Positions 28,242 to 39,446 of a DNA stretch of 64,000 nt are shown one piece after another. The translations under genes were made by a program, and so were the position numbers. Source of the DNA: Gammaproteobacteria bacterium (GTDB lineage Bacteria > Pseudomonadota > Gammaproteobacteria > Pseudomonadales > Pseudohongiellaceae); contig JAURIJ010000006.1 of assembly GCA_030832825.1 (NCBI GenBank), positions 1 to 64,000 on the forward strand, written 5' to 3'. The notes under the pieces were generated by a model that ran no database searches, had not been told where the DNA came from, and saw only the letters and a program-made list of their open reading frames with translations. Positions within the stretch are counted from its first letter, which is position 1. Every line of letters starts with the position of its first letter.

Positions 28242-31082
28242 ATGCAAGAAAGCATTATGGAACACATGTGGAAGACCGGGCATTTGTCCGGCGGCAACGC
28301 GTCCTACGTTGAACAGATATATGACCAATTCCTGCAGGACCCCGGCTCGGTGCCGCAGGAGTGGCGCAACTACTTCGAAAGTCTCCCGCAAATATCCGAT
28401 TCCCGCGAATCGGATATTTCACATTTGGAGATCCAGAAATTTTTCAAGGAACTGGGCAAGACAAGTCGTTTCAAGCCCCTGCTGTGCAATGACGCGGTGG
28501 TCAATTCCGAACACGAAAACAAGCAGGTTCAAGTGTTGCATCTGATCAGTTCATACCGCGTTCGTGGCCACCAGAAGGCACGCCTCGATCCATTGAATCT
28601 GATGCGACGTGAGCATGTGCCCGATCTTCAGCTCGATTTCCACGGACTGTCGCCAGTCGATTACTCGACCCTATTTCAAACAGGTTCTCTGTTCATCAAG
28701 AAGGACAAGGCCACTCTGCGTGAACTCGTGGAAGTGCTCGAGCGCATCTATTGCGGTTCCATTGGCTACGAATTCATGCATATAGTCGATCTTGCCGAGA
28801 AGCAGTGGATACAGAAGCGCATCGAAGCTCATCTCGGCAATCCGGATTTCCCCGCCGAGGTCAAGAAGCACCTGCTGGAGCGACTGACTGCGGCTGAAGG
28901 CCTGGAAAAACACCTGGATTCCAAATACCCGGGAACCAAACGCTTCGGTCTTGAAGGCGGCGAAAGTCTAATTCCTCTGGTAGACGAGCTCATTCAGCGT
29001 TCCGGGAGCTATGGCGCCAAGGAAATCGTGATCGGCATGGCGCACCGAGGCCGCTTAAACGTGCTGGTGAACACGCTGGGCAAGAATCCAGCGGATCTGT
29101 TCAGCGAGTTCGAAGGCCGTGCCACTTACAAGAGCTCGGGCGATGTGAAGTACCACCAGGGCTTCTCGTCCAACATCATGACGCCGGGCGGAGAAGTGCA
29201 CCTCGCGATGGCATTCAACCCCTCGCATCTCGAGATCGTGTCACCGGTAGTGGAAGGGTCCGTCAGAGCTCGACAGGATCGCAGACTCGACAAGATCGGC
29301 AGCAAGGTTGTTCCGATCATCATTCACGGCGACGCAGCTTTCGCTGGCCAGGGCGTGGTAATGGAAACTTTCCAGATGTCCAAGACCCGTGCCTACTCCA
29401 CTGGTGGCACTGTGCACATCATCGTGAACAATCAGGTTGGCTTCACGACCAGCAAGCAGGAAGACGCCCGCTCAACCGAATATTGTACCGATGTTGCCAG
29501 AATGGTTCAGGCCCCTATCTTCCATGTGAATGGCGATGATCCTGAAGCCGTGCTTTTCGTGACTCAGCTGGCACTGGACTTCCGTTATGAGTTCAAGAAG
29601 GACGTGGTCATTGACCTCAGCTGCTACCGCCGACGTGGTCACAATGAGACGGATGAGCCCTCTGCAACGCAGCCGGTGATGTACACCCAGATTCGTCAGC
29701 AAAGGACGACTCGTACGCTGTATGCAGACAAATTGATCGCAGCCTCGCTCATTACCGAAGAGGAGGCTGAGTTCCTGAACACGTCGTATCGCAAGGCGCT
29801 GGATACGGGCGAACACGTGGTGAAGTCTCTCGTCAAGGAGCCTTCAGTCGAGATGTTCGTCGATTGGAGCCCCTACCTGGGCCATGAATGGGCCCCGCAT
29901 TACAACACCACAATCAAGCTGGATACGCTGCAGGCACTGGCGCGAAAGCTGGTGAAGCTCCCTGCAGGTCTGACGCTGCACAAGCAAGTGCAGAAAATCA
30001 TTGACGATCGCGTGCAGATGGCCGCCGGCGAGAAGCCCGTGGATTGGGGATTCGCGGAGACCCTCGCCTATGCCAGCATTCTGACCAGCGGTAATAAGGT
30101 CCGCATCACGGGTCAGGACGTCGGCCGAGGCACCTTCTCACACCGACACGCCGTTCTGCATGATCAGGAAAGCGGTGGCGAGTACATTCCGCTGCAGGCC
30201 ATTGCGTCCGAGCAGCGCAACTTCGCAATCTACGACTCACTGCTGTCGGAAGAAGCGGTACTCGCATTCGAGTATGGCTATGCGACGACAACTCCGAATG
30301 CCTTGATCATCTGGGAAGCTCAGTTTGGCGACTTCGCGAACTCCGCCCAGGTTGTGATCGATCAGTTCATTACCAGCGGCGAACACAAGTGGCAGCGTCT
30401 GTGTGGTCTGACCATGCTTCTGCCACACGGCTATGAAGGGCAGGGGCCGGAACACTCGTCTGCACGTCTTGAGCGTTTCCTGCAATTGTGCGCCGAGCAA
30501 AATATCCAGGTTTGCCTGCCGACTACATCAGCGCAGGTATTCCATATGCTGCGTCGTCAGGTTCTCTGCCCGATGCGCAAACCCTTGGTGGTAATGTCGC
30601 CCAAGAGTCTGCTGCGTCATAAGGAAACCACTTCTACGCTCGAAGAACTGGCCAATGGTACCTTCCAGGTTGTGATCGGAGAAACCGACGACCTGCCAGC
30701 GAAAAAAGTTGAGCGTGTCATCCTTTGCAGTGGCAAGGTTTATTACGATTTGCGGCAGGAGCGCCGCAACAGGGGAATCGACAACATCGCCATCATCCGG
30801 TTGGAGCAGCTCTATCCTTTCCCCTCAGAGGATCTGCGCGACGCCATGAAGAAATTTCCGAACTTCAAGGAAGTCATGTGGTGTCAGGAGGAGCCGATGA
30901 ATCAGGGTGCGTGGTATTCCAGCCAGCATCACATGCGTCGGGTAAGTCAGGAAATCAAGCCCGATGTGCCATTGAACTACGCCGGACGCGATGCCTCTGC
31001 ATCACCCGCTGCAGGCTACCCAGCGCTGCATCTGGAACAGATGCGCAGCTATCTCGATCAGGCAATGACGATTAACAAGTAA
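28242..31082 (+). CDS. sucA: 2-oxoglutarate dehydrogenase E1 component
   Basis: Thiamine diphosphate enzyme that decarboxylates 2-oxoglutarate and passes succinyl to lipoyl-E2. The 946 residues show the N-terminal E1o motif YVEQIYDQFLQDP, the ThDP region VIGMAHRGRLNVL, substrate-binding HGDAAFAGQGVV and the late motif GQDVGRGTFSHRHAV. Length fits E. coli (933). A perfect 13 bp inverted repeat sits in the coding sequence near codons 50-60, in the linker after the N-terminal motif. The start is ATG at 28242; a second ATG five codons later is possible. Confidence 0.97.
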   Translation: MQESIMEHMWKTGHLSGGNASYVEQIYDQFLQDPGSVPQEWRNYFESLPQISDSRESDISHLEIQKFFKELGKTSRFKPLLCNDAVVNSEHENKQVQVLHLISSYRVRGHQKARLDPLNLMRREHVPDLQLDFHGLSPVDYSTLFQTGSLFIKKDKATLRELVEVLERIYCGSIGYEFMHIVDLAEKQWIQKRIEAHLGNPDFPAEVKKHLLERLTAAEGLEKHLDSKYPGTKRFGLEGGESLIPLVDELIQRSGSYGAKEIVIGMAHRGRLNVLVNTLGKNPADLFSEFEGRATYKSSGDVKYHQGFSSNIMTPGGEVHLAMAFNPSHLEIVSPVVEGSVRARQDRRLDKIGSKVVPIIIHGDAAFAGQGVVMETFQMSKTRAYSTGGTVHIIVNNQVGFTTSKQEDARSTEYCTDVARMVQAPIFHVNGDDPEAVLFVTQLALDFRYEFKKDVVIDLSCYRRRGHNETDEPSATQPVMYTQIRQQRTTRTLYADKLIAASLITEEEAEFLNTSYRKALDTGEHVVKSLVKEPSVEMFVDWSPYLGHEWAPHYNTTIKLDTLQALARKLVKLPAGLTLHKQVQKIIDDRVQMAAGEKPVDWGFAETLAYASILTSGNKVRITGQDVGRGTFSHRHAVLHDQESGGEYIPLQAIASEQRNFAIYDSLLSEEAVLAFEYGYATTTPNALIIWEAQFGDFANSAQVVIDQFITSGEHKWQRLCGLTMLLPHGYEGQGPEHSSARLERFLQLCAEQNIQVCLPTTSAQVFHMLRRQVLCPMRKPLVVMSPKSLLRHKETTSTLEELANGTFQVVIGETDDLPAKKVERVILCSGKVYYDLRQERRNRGIDNIAIIRLEQLYPFPSEDLRDAMKKFPNFKEVMWCQEEPMNQGAWYSSQHHMRRVSQEIKPDVPLNYAGRDASASPAAGYPALHLEQMRSYLDQAMTINK
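28390..28419. repeat. Perfect 13-bp inverted repeat inside sucA
   Basis: Arms AAATATCCGATTC (28390-28402) and GAATCGGATATTT (28407-28419) around CCGC. In frame it encodes part of the segment QISDSRESDISH, so its two halves give related residues (ISDS/ESDIS). Such a long perfect match in coding DNA is unlikely by chance. Confidence 0.85.
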
Positions 31083-31113
31083 GTTATTCCATTTTGTTTA
31101 AAAGGAAAAAACA

Positions 31114-32325
31114 ATGACAACAGAAATCAAGGCGCCAACTCTCCCCGAATCGGTTCCTGACGGCACCATCGCCACTTGGCACAAGAAGGCTGGAGACGCC
31201 GTCAAACGTGACGAACTGCTGGTAGACATTGAAACTGACAAGGTGGTCATTGAGGTAGTGTCACCGGCTGATGGCGTTTTGCAGAAGATTCTGAAGAGCG
31301 CAGGTGACACAATCGTGAGCAATGAATTGATCGCTTACGTCGAGTCTGGTGCTGTTGTTGCTGCAGCGCCCACGGCCAGCGCGGCCGGGGTCAAGGTCGA
31401 AGCGGTTGCCGCTGATGAGCCCATGTTGAGCCCCGCTGCGAAGAAGATCGCTGAAGAGAACGGCATCTCCATCGAATCGGTGAAAGGTTCCGGCAAGAAT
31501 GGCCGCGTCACCAAGGAAGATGTACTGGAGGCTGTTGCGCGCAAGAGCACAGCTCCAGCTACTGCTCCCACCGCGCTGGCCAGCACTCCTTTGCTTTCAC
31601 GCAATCCCGACATGTCCAGTGGTCGCATTGAAGAACGCGTCCCGATGAGTCGGCTGCGAGCCAAGGTCGCAGAACGTCTGCTTCAGGCAAGTCAGTCAAC
31701 TGCCATGCTGACCACCTTCAATGAGGTGGACATGGCGCCTGTCATGGCTCTGCGCAACAAGTACAAGGACATGTTCGAGAAGTCTCACGATGGGGTACGC
31801 CTGGGCTTCATGTCGTTCTTCGTTCGGGCCAGCGTTGAAGCACTCAAGCGTTTCCCCGCGGTGAACGCCTCGATTGATGGCAATGACATCGTTTACCACG
31901 GCTACCAGGACATTGGCGTCGCTGTCTCCTCCCCACGCGGGCTTGTTGTGCCCGTCTTGCGCAACGCAGATCACCTGAGTCTGGCACAGGTCGAGGCACA
32001 GATTCGCGAGTTCGGGCTCAAGGCTCAGGACGGCAAGTTGTCCATCGACGAGATGAGCGGTGGTACCTTCACTATTTCCAATGGCGGCGTGTTCGGCTCA
32101 CTGCTTTCGACTCCGATTCTGAATCCTCCACAAACCGCCATTCTTGGCATGCACAAGATTCAGGACCGCCCGGTTGCCATCAATGGCGAGGTGAAGATTC
32201 GCCCGATGATGTATCTCGCGCTGTCCTACGATCACCGCATGATCGATGGCAAGGAAGCCGTACAGTTCCTTGTGACAATCAAGGACTTGCTGGAGGACCC
32301 GGCGCGTATCCTTCTGGAAATCTAA
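31114..32325 (+). CDS. sucB: 2-oxoglutarate dehydrogenase E2 (dihydrolipoyl succinyltransferase)
   Basis: Core of the 2-oxoglutarate dehydrogenase complex. The 403 residues contain one lipoyl domain with the lipoylated Lys in [10 protein letters not shown] (about 43), an Ala-rich linker, a peripheral-subunit-binding domain ([15 protein letters not shown] to [10 protein letters not shown]) and the catalytic domain ending with active-site His in [13 protein letters not shown] purine-rich AAAAGGAAAAAA site precedes the ATG. Confidence 0.97.
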   Translation: MTTEIKAPTLPESVPDGTIATWHKKAGDAVKRDELLVDIETDKVVIEVVSPADGVLQKILKSAGDTIVSNELIAYVESGAVVAAAPTASAAGVKVEAVAADEPMLSPAAKKIAEENGISIESVKGSGKNGRVTKEDVLEAVARKSTAPATAPTALASTPLLSRNPDMSSGRIEERVPMSRLRAKVAERLLQASQSTAMLTTFNEVDMAPVMALRNKYKDMFEKSHDGVRLGFMSFFVRASVEALKRFPAVNASIDGNDIVYHGYQDIGVAVSSPRGLVVPVLRNADHLSLAQVEAQIREFGLKAQDGKLSIDEMSGGTFTISNGGVFGSLLSTPILNPPQTAILGMHKIQDRPVAINGEVKIRPMMYLALSYDHRMIDGKEAVQFLVTIKDLLEDPARILLEI

Positions 32326-32331
32326 TTCTGA

Positions 32332-33800
<1,469 letters not shown>

Positions 33801-33801
<1 letters not shown>

Positions 33802-33815
33802 TGCGCGAAGCGCAT
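33801..33815 (+). other. Intercistronic hairpin lpdA-sucC
   Basis: ATGCGC (33801-33806), loop GAA, GCGCAT (33810-33815), beginning on the last base of the lpdA stop. The following TTCATTT is a weak T-tract. It may attenuate or mark an mRNA processing point between E3 and succinyl-CoA synthetase. Confidence 0.5.
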
Positions 33816-33849
33816 TTCATTTACTGAGCAAGATGCATGAGGATGCAGA

Positions 33850-35019
33850 ATGAATTTACATGAATATCAGGCCAAGCAGCTGTTTGCTGAATACGGGCTT
33901 CCAGTGTCGAAAGGATTTGCGGTAGACAACGCCGAAGACGCTGCTGCTGCCGCAGACAAGCTGGGCGGAAACAAGTGGGTCGTGAAAGCACAGGTACACG
34001 CAGGTGGTCGCGGCAAGGCGGGGGGCGTGAAACTCGTCTCCAGCAAGGAAGAGATCAAGGCGTTCGCCGAAAAATGGCTCGGCAAGAATCTGGTGACTTA
34101 CCAGACAGATGCCAAAGGTCAGCCCGTCAGCAAGATTCTGGTGGAAACCTGTACTGATATCGCCAGGGAACTGTACCTGGGCGCCGTGGTGGATCGATCC
34201 TCGCGACGGATCGTCTTCATGGCATCCACCGAAGGTGGCGTGGAAATCGAGAAAGTCGCCGAAGAAACTCCCGAGAAGATTCTGCGCGCAGTGATTGATC
34301 CGCTCTGTGGCGCGCAACCCTTTCAGGCTCGCGAACTGGCGTTTCAACTTGGACTCAATGATGTTCAGGTGAAGCAGTTCACGCAACTTTTCCTGGGACT
34401 GGCCAAGCTGTTTGCCGACCTTGATCTCGCACTTCTGGAGATCAATCCATTGGTCATCACAAGCGATGGCAATCTGCACTGCCTCGACGGCAAGATCAAC
34501 ATTGACGGCAATGCCATGTTCCGCCAGCCGAAGCTGCGCGCCATGCATGACCCGAGTCAGGACGATGAGCGTGAGGCTCGCGCCGCCAAGTGGGAACTCA
34601 ACTACGTGGCTCTCGACGGCAATATCGGCTGCATGGTCAACGGCGCCGGCCTAGCCATGGGCACGATGGACATCGTTCAGCTGCATGGTGGCCGTCCTGC
34701 CAACTTCCTCGACGTGGGCGGCGGTGCGACCAAGGAACGTGTTACTGAAGCGTTCAAGATCATCCTTTCCGACACCAATGTTCAGGCTGTTCTGATCAAC
34801 ATCTTCGGCGGGATCGTCCGTTGCGACATGATCGCAGAAGGCATCATTGGTGCCGTAGCAGAGGTAGGAGTGACGGTTCCGGTCGTTGTTCGACTTGAAG
34901 GAAACAATGCTGAACTGGGCCGCAAGGTGCTTGGTGACAGTGGACTGAATATCATTGCTGCCAGCAGTCTCACCGACGCTGCAGAGAAGGTTGTGGCCGC
35001 CGCAGGGGGTGTTAAGTGA
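33850..35019 (+). CDS. sucC: Succinyl-CoA synthetase beta subunit
   Basis: Beta subunit with the ATP-grasp fold and the dimer partner of SucD, making succinate and nucleoside triphosphate from succinyl-CoA. The 389 residues begin [18 protein letters not shown] and show the ATP-grasp region [16 protein letters not shown] and the C-terminal [16 protein letters not shown] typical of the family. Its TGA overlaps the sucD GTG by 4 bp. Confidence 0.97.
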   Translation: MNLHEYQAKQLFAEYGLPVSKGFAVDNAEDAAAAADKLGGNKWVVKAQVHAGGRGKAGGVKLVSSKEEIKAFAEKWLGKNLVTYQTDAKGQPVSKILVETCTDIARELYLGAVVDRSSRRIVFMASTEGGVEIEKVAEETPEKILRAVIDPLCGAQPFQARELAFQLGLNDVQVKQFTQLFLGLAKLFADLDLALLEINPLVITSDGNLHCLDGKINIDGNAMFRQPKLRAMHDPSQDDEREARAAKWELNYVALDGNIGCMVNGAGLAMGTMDIVQLHGGRPANFLDVGGGATKERVTEAFKIILSDTNVQAVLINIFGGIVRCDMIAEGIIGAVAEVGVTVPVVVRLEGNNAELGRKVLGDSGLNIIAASSLTDAAEKVVAAAGGVK

Positions 35020-35888
35020 GTATTTTGTTGACAAAGGAAACCCGCGTTATCTGTCAGGGTTTCACGGGCTCTCAGGGGACTTTCCACTCTGAGCAGGCAA
35101 TTCAGTATGGCACCCGCATGGTGGGTGGCGTTACCCCGGGCAAAGGCGGACAGATCCATCTGGGACTTCCCGTGTTCAACACGGTGAAGGACGCCGTTAA
35201 CGACACCGTTGCCGAGGCATCCGTGATCTATGTCCCGGCGCCATTCTGCAAGGACTCGATCCTTGAAGCCGCGTTCGCAGGCATCAAGCTGATCGTGTGC
35301 ATCACGGAAGGGATTCCGACGCTGGACATGCTTGACGTCAAGGTGAAGTGCGACGAGCTGGGTGTGCGTCTCATCGGACCGAACTGCCCAGGCGTCATCA
35401 CACCCGGACAGTCGAAGATTGGCATCATGCCTGGCAACATTCACAAGCCGGGCAAGGTCGGCATTGTCTCCCGATCCGGGACATTGACTTACGAAGCGGT
35501 AAAGCAGACCACTGATTTCGGTTTCGGCCAGTCGTCCTGCGTCGGGATAGGCGGTGACCCGATTCCTGGCTCCAACTTCATCGATATTCTGGCGCTCTTC
35601 GAGAAAGATGAGCAGACCGAAGCCATCGTTATGATTGGCGAGATTGGCGGTACTGCAGAAGAAGAAGCTGCGGCCTACATCAAGAAGAATGTCTCCAAGC
35701 CGGTCGTTTCCTATATCGCAGGAGTCACGGCTCCTGCTGGCAAGCGAATGGGGCATGCTGGAGCCATCATTTCTGGCGGCAAAGGAACGGCAGCAGAGAA
35801 ATTCGCCGCGTTGCAGGACGCTGGTGTCACGACCGTGAAGAGTCTTGCAGACATTGGAAAAGCCATCAAGCAAGTGACTGGCTGGTAG
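35016..35888 (+). CDS. sucD: Succinyl-CoA synthetase alpha subunit
   Basis: Binds CoA and carries the phospho-His intermediate. The 290 residues show [17 protein letters not shown] for CoA binding and the phosphorylated His in [19 protein letters not shown]. The start is GTG overlapping the sucC stop. It is the last gene of the TCA cluster, followed by a hairpin that may terminate it. Confidence 0.97.
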   Translation: MSILLTKETRVICQGFTGSQGTFHSEQAIQYGTRMVGGVTPGKGGQIHLGLPVFNTVKDAVNDTVAEASVIYVPAPFCKDSILEAAFAGIKLIVCITEGIPTLDMLDVKVKCDELGVRLIGPNCPGVITPGQSKIGIMPGNIHKPGKVGIVSRSGTLTYEAVKQTTDFGFGQSSCVGIGGDPIPGSNFIDILALFEKDEQTEAIVMIGEIGGTAEEEAAAYIKKNVSKPVVSYIAGVTAPAGKRMGHAGAIISGGKGTAAEKFAALQDAGVTTVKSLADIGKAIKQVTGW

Positions 35889-35897
35889 CCCGAATAA

Positions 35898-35935
35898 GGT
35901 GCATGAAGGGGGCTTTATGCACCGCGATTTCCGTT
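35898..35935 (+). terminator. Probable terminator after sucD
   Basis: GGTGCATGAA (35898-35907) pairs with TTTATGCACC (35914-35923) with one G-U pair around a G-rich 6 nt loop. Only a scattered T-tract follows (to about 35942), so efficiency is uncertain. Confidence 0.5.
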
Positions 35936-36048
35936 AAATTTTATGCGCCAAAAGGTTCTAAAAAACGGACGGGTTGTGATAGGCTTGCCCAAGAATTCGG
36001 TAAGGAAAGTCGAATTTGATTAGGAAAATGAAAGTGTTACCCGCGCCA

Positions 36049-36093
36049 GTTACCTTAAAACTCATTTTTTTTCGTTTTGAGTAAAAAGGTAAC
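36049..36093. repeat. Inverted repeat upstream of the TonB-type operon
   Basis: GTTACCTT (36049-36056) pairs with AAGGTAAC (36086-36093) and ACTCA (36060-36064) with TGAGT (36078-36082). They are separated by a symmetric AAA/AAA internal loop, with a T-rich loop at the tip. It lies about 190 bp before the first gene of the operon. Confidence 0.7.
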
Positions 36094-36279
36094 CAATGCG
36101 AGTAATGGGATGCGAAATGGAGCGTCTGCCGATTCTGTTTAAGGAAGAACATGCGGGTAGTCCTGGCAGAGAAGACAGGATTGGTTTCACTCAAACACAA
36201 GTTGTCAGGGTACGTGGCCGGAATTGATATATAGCCTGCATGCAAGCCCTGATTGGTAAATACAATAATAGGATGGCAC

Positions 36280-37071
36280 ATGAATAACCGTCGATTTTAT
36301 TACAAGGTTCTAGCTCCTTTCGCATCGTTGATGGTAGCTGGCGCGACTCAAGCAGCTGAGATTGATACGAGTATCATCGATCAGGCCTTGAATATCATAG
36401 AACAGCAGAACGAAGCAGCGGTTGCGTCGCAAGAGAACGTCACCAGACTGTCGAATTCAGCCAGCACTCTCTTTGAAGAGTTCAAGCTTGAGAACGACAA
36501 CTTGGAAGCGATGCTTGTTCTGAATGCCGGTCTGCGCAAGCAGATATCGGTTCAGGAAGAAAACATTGCCACCCTGCAGCAGTCCATTACCGATGTTGCT
36601 GTTGTAACCCAGGAAATGCCTCTTTTGATGACGAAGATGCTCGCCAGCATTGAGCAGTTCGTTGAGCTGGACATGCCCTTCCAGCAGGAAGAGCGTCGAG
36701 CTCGCCTGCAGTTCGCTCGTGATGCGATCGACAGCCCGGACGTCTCCGTAGCTGAGAAATTCCGCCAGATTCTGGTGCTGTACCAAACTGAAAACAATTA
36801 CGGCCGCACCCACGAAACTTACCCGACGACTCTCAATGTCGAAGGTGTTGATCGTGACGTGGACATTCTGCGTGTAGGCCGCGTTGCTCTGCTGTATCAG
36901 ACCAAAGACCGCACAATGACTGGCGCCTGGGACAAGGCAGCAGGAGCGTGGGTCACGCTTGACCCGGTCGAGTACCGAACAGCAGTTCAGCGAGCAATCA
37001 GTGTATCCAGTGGGCTTGTGTCGCCCGCCATCTTGGAAATTCCAATCGTTGCACCGGAGTCAGCACAGTGA
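36280..37071 (+). CDS. DUF3450 family periplasmic protein, TonB-operon associated
   Basis: 263-residue exported protein with a signal peptide (cleavage probably after GATQAA, about residue 27) and a long heptad-rich region (about 30-115, NIIEQQNEAAVASQENV and similar) predicted to be a coiled coil. A compact domain follows, with LYQTENNYGRTHETYP and GRVALLYQTKDR, the DUF3450 region. This family is found upstream of ExbB-like genes in marine gammaproteobacteria and is thought to act with them; its exact role is unknown. I prefer the ATG at 36280, with AGGA seven bases upstream, to a TTG nine codons earlier. It overlaps the next gene by 4 bp. Confidence 0.85.
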   Translation: MNNRRFYYKVLAPFASLMVAGATQAAEIDTSIIDQALNIIEQQNEAAVASQENVTRLSNSASTLFEEFKLENDNLEAMLVLNAGLRKQISVQEENIATLQQSITDVAVVTQEMPLLMTKMLASIEQFVELDMPFQQEERRARLQFARDAIDSPDVSVAEKFRQILVLYQTENNYGRTHETYPTTLNVEGVDRDVDILRVGRVALLYQTKDRTMTGAWDKAAGAWVTLDPVEYRTAVQRAISVSSGLVSPAILEIPIVAPESAQ

Positions 37072-38456
37072 AAAAAATAATCAAATTTGCAGGTATTTCC
37101 GTGACTGGCCTCTTCCTGGCCATTTCGTCACAGTCCTACGCTCAGCAGCCAGCGACCACCTTGGCCGAACTGCTGAACAGTGTTGAGCAGGATACAGTTG
37201 CCCAGTCAGCAGAGCATCGCGAGCGCGAGCAGCGCTTCCAGCAGCAGGCAAACCAGCAGCAGCAGATTCTTGACGAAACCAAGGCGAGTATTGAGCAGGA
37301 AAATGCTACCAACGCCGAGTTGACCGCCCAGTTTGATGCCAACCAACTGGTGATCGCGGAGCGAAGAGAGGCCCTGCGAACTGCACGTGCAGACCTCAAC
37401 GAGCTTCTTGGTACCATCCAGGGTGTTGCAGGGGACTTCCGTGCAATGTTCGAGAATTCCTTGATCAGCGCTCAGTACGACGGTCGTGAGGAGTTCCTTG
37501 ATGACTTCATCTCTCGCGTAGCCAGTGACACAGAACAGGTTCGTATCGATGAGATCGAACGCTTCTGGTTCTTCATGCAGCAAGAGTTGGTTGAGTCAGG
37601 CAAGGTTGTCAAATACGACGCAATGGTCAGCCTGCCGTCAGGCGAGCAGTCCACACGCACCGTCACTCGAATCGGCGCGTTCAACTCTGTCTCCAACGGC
37701 GACTACCTGTCCTATACAGGTGCCATCGGTCACCTCCAAGTGCTCCCCCGACAGCCGTCACCGGACATTGTTGGTGCAGCTATCGCTTTGGAGAATGCCT
37801 CTTCCGGCATGCAACGAGTTGGTATAGATCCGACAGGCGCGATGGGTGGCAGCATGATGGCCAACCTGATCAACTTCCCGACAGCTGCCGAACAGGTTCG
37901 CGACAACTCAGGGGTGATCGGTTTCGTCATTCTCGGAGTCGGGGCGATTGCAGTATTTATCGCGCTTATCCGCTCATTCATCCTGACGATCGTCGCTGCT
38001 CGAGTGAATGCGCAGATCAAGAATGCCGACAAGCCTAACAAGAACAACCCGCTGGGTCGCGTCTTGCTGGTGGCGGAAGCCAATCTCAACGTCGATTCCG
38101 AAACTCTTGAGTTGAAGCTTGGCGAAGCTATTCTCCAGGAAACACCTGCGTTGGAACGCTTCCTAACCTTGATCAAGATTGCCTCCACAATTGCTCCGCT
38201 GATGGGTCTGCTCGGTACAGTGACAGGTATGATCCAAGTGTTTCAGCAGATTACCGTGTACGGTGCCGGTGATCCGACAATCATGGCGGGCGGTATCTCC
38301 ATGGCGTTGATGACCACTGTAGAGGGTATCGTTGCGGCTATCCCGGCAATCCTCATGCACGCCTGGGTGAAGGGTAAGGCAGACGACATCATCCACATCA
38401 TGGAAGAACAGGCCACCGGCATCATTGCACGCAAATCCGAAGCAGCCAACAAGTAA
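37068..38456 (+). CDS. Long ExbB/TolQ-type proton channel protein with periplasmic coiled-coil domain
   Basis: 462 residues in two parts. The N-terminal 275 residues carry a signal peptide (ending SQSYAQ), a Gln/Glu-rich coiled coil (about 40-115) and a folded periplasmic domain. The C-terminal part is a MotA/TolQ/ExbB domain with three membrane segments (about 283-310, 365-390 and 405-435) and the typical motifs IAPLMGLLGTVTGMI and GGISMALMTTVEGIVAAIPA. This matches TtpC-like proteins that work with a TonB2-type system in vibrios. The start is GTG overlapping the DUF3450 gene. Confidence 0.88.
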   Translation: MKKIIKFAGISVTGLFLAISSQSYAQQPATTLAELLNSVEQDTVAQSAEHREREQRFQQQANQQQQILDETKASIEQENATNAELTAQFDANQLVIAERREALRTARADLNELLGTIQGVAGDFRAMFENSLISAQYDGREEFLDDFISRVASDTEQVRIDEIERFWFFMQQELVESGKVVKYDAMVSLPSGEQSTRTVTRIGAFNSVSNGDYLSYTGAIGHLQVLPRQPSPDIVGAAIALENASSGMQRVGIDPTGAMGGSMMANLINFPTAAEQVRDNSGVIGFVILGVGAIAVFIALIRSFILTIVAARVNAQIKNADKPNKNNPLGRVLLVAEANLNVDSETLELKLGEAILQETPALERFLTLIKIASTIAPLMGLLGTVTGMIQVFQQITVYGAGDPTIMAGGISMALMTTVEGIVAAIPAILMHAWVKGKADDIIHIMEEQATGIIARKSEAANK

Positions 38457-38484
38457 GGCGCAAGCTTAAAACGAGGATTTCACT

Positions 38485-39015
38485 ATGTTTTTCGCTCTAA
38501 TGGATGCTTACGATGCGATTATCGCATTCATGGATAGAGGCGGTAGCGTGCTCTGGGTTATCGGTATACTGCTGTTGCTCACCTTTTCATTGGTGTTCGA
38601 ACGGGTATGGTTCCTCAATTCGACTCATGCCAAGAATGTGAAGCATACGCTTGCCACCTGGAATGCCAGAGCGGACAAGAGTTCTTGGCGTGCCAGGCAG
38701 ATTCGCATGATGATGATCTCGCAGATTTCGCTGGATCTGAGATCTTCAATGCCTCTGATCGAAGCACTCGTTGTGATTTGTCCGTTGCTGGGCCTGCTTG
38801 GCACAGTAACGGGCATGATCGAAGTGTTCTTCGTGATGGCACTTACCGGTGGTGGAGATGCAAAATCCATGGCTGGTGGTGTCTCCAAGGCGACGATCCC
38901 TACCATGGCTGGCATGGTGGGGGCGCTGTCCGGCATTTTCGCTGCGAACTTTCTTAAGCATAAGATGGAGACGGATATTTCGCTTCTCGAAGATCATCTG
39001 GCGCTGAGCGACTAA
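38485..39015 (+). CDS. exbB: ExbB-type proton channel protein
   Basis: 176-residue inner-membrane protein with three hydrophobic segments (about 20-42, 94-115 and 133-160). ExbB motifs are ICPLLGLLGTVTGMIEVF and ISKATIPTMAGMVGA-like GGVSKATIPTMAGMVGAL. It is the core stator subunit that couples the proton gradient to TonB, working with the ExbD encoded 20 bp downstream. Having both this and the long version in one operon is usual for the TonB2/TtpC type. Confidence 0.92.
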   Translation: MFFALMDAYDAIIAFMDRGGSVLWVIGILLLLTFSLVFERVWFLNSTHAKNVKHTLATWNARADKSSWRARQIRMMMISQISLDLRSSMPLIEALVVICPLLGLLGTVTGMIEVFFVMALTGGGDAKSMAGGVSKATIPTMAGMVGALSGIFAANFLKHKMETDISLLEDHLALSD

Positions 39016-39035
39016 TCACTTTAGAAGGCATAAAA

Positions 39036-39443
39036 ATGAAAAGTGGTCTAATGAAGAAAAGAAGTGACGAAGGGCCCGGAGAAATTGACCTGACTCCGAT
39101 GCTCGACGTCGTATTCATCCTGCTGATTTTCTTTATCGTTACCTCAGTATTCGTGACTGAGGCCGGTATTGAGGTCAACAAGCCTGCAGCATCCACAGCG
39201 GAGCCGAAATCGAAGGATTTGATCCTGATTGCGGTCTCTCCTGAAGGGGACATATGGATCGACGGGGAGCAAGTGGATCCTCGTTTCATCCGTTCACGAT
39301 TTGAATTGCGATTGGCTGAGGCTCCCAACTCTTCAGTCGTAATTCAAGGTGACAGGGCCGCGACCAACCAGTACGTCATGGATATTCTGCGTGCAGCGCG
39401 GGAAGCTCAGATAGCAAACGTTTCAATATCAACGGAGGCATAG
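39036..39443 (+). CDS. exbD: ExbD-type biopolymer transport protein
   Basis: 135 residues, one membrane segment near residues 23-43 carrying the conserved Asp of LTPMLDVVFILLIFF, followed by a periplasmic domain with VVIQGDRAATNQYVMDIL. It forms the proton-conducting pair with ExbB and touches TonB in the periplasm. It is separated by 3 bp from the tonB-type gene. Confidence 0.94.
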   Translation: MKSGLMKKRSDEGPGEIDLTPMLDVVFILLIFFIVTSVFVTEAGIEVNKPAASTAEPKSKDLILIAVSPEGDIWIDGEQVDPRFIRSRFELRLAEAPNSSVVIQGDRAATNQYVMDILRAAREAQIANVSISTEA

Positions 39444-39446
39444 ACT

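Larger units (their letters stand above)
35889..36279. other. sucD to TonB-operon intergenic region
   Basis: 391 bp, more A/T-rich than the surroundings. It holds a hairpin after sucD (35898-35923), a longer inverted repeat with a T-rich loop (36049-36093), and a TACAAT (36261-36266) close to the next gene, without a clear -35. A 107-codon reverse frame here looks like chance. Confidence 0.75.

Noticed and set aside
35958..36281. Reverse 107-codon frame between sucD and the TonB operon
   Set aside because: No ribosome site, no similarity I recognise, and it overlaps the hairpin and probable promoter; it looks like chance in A/T-rich DNA.
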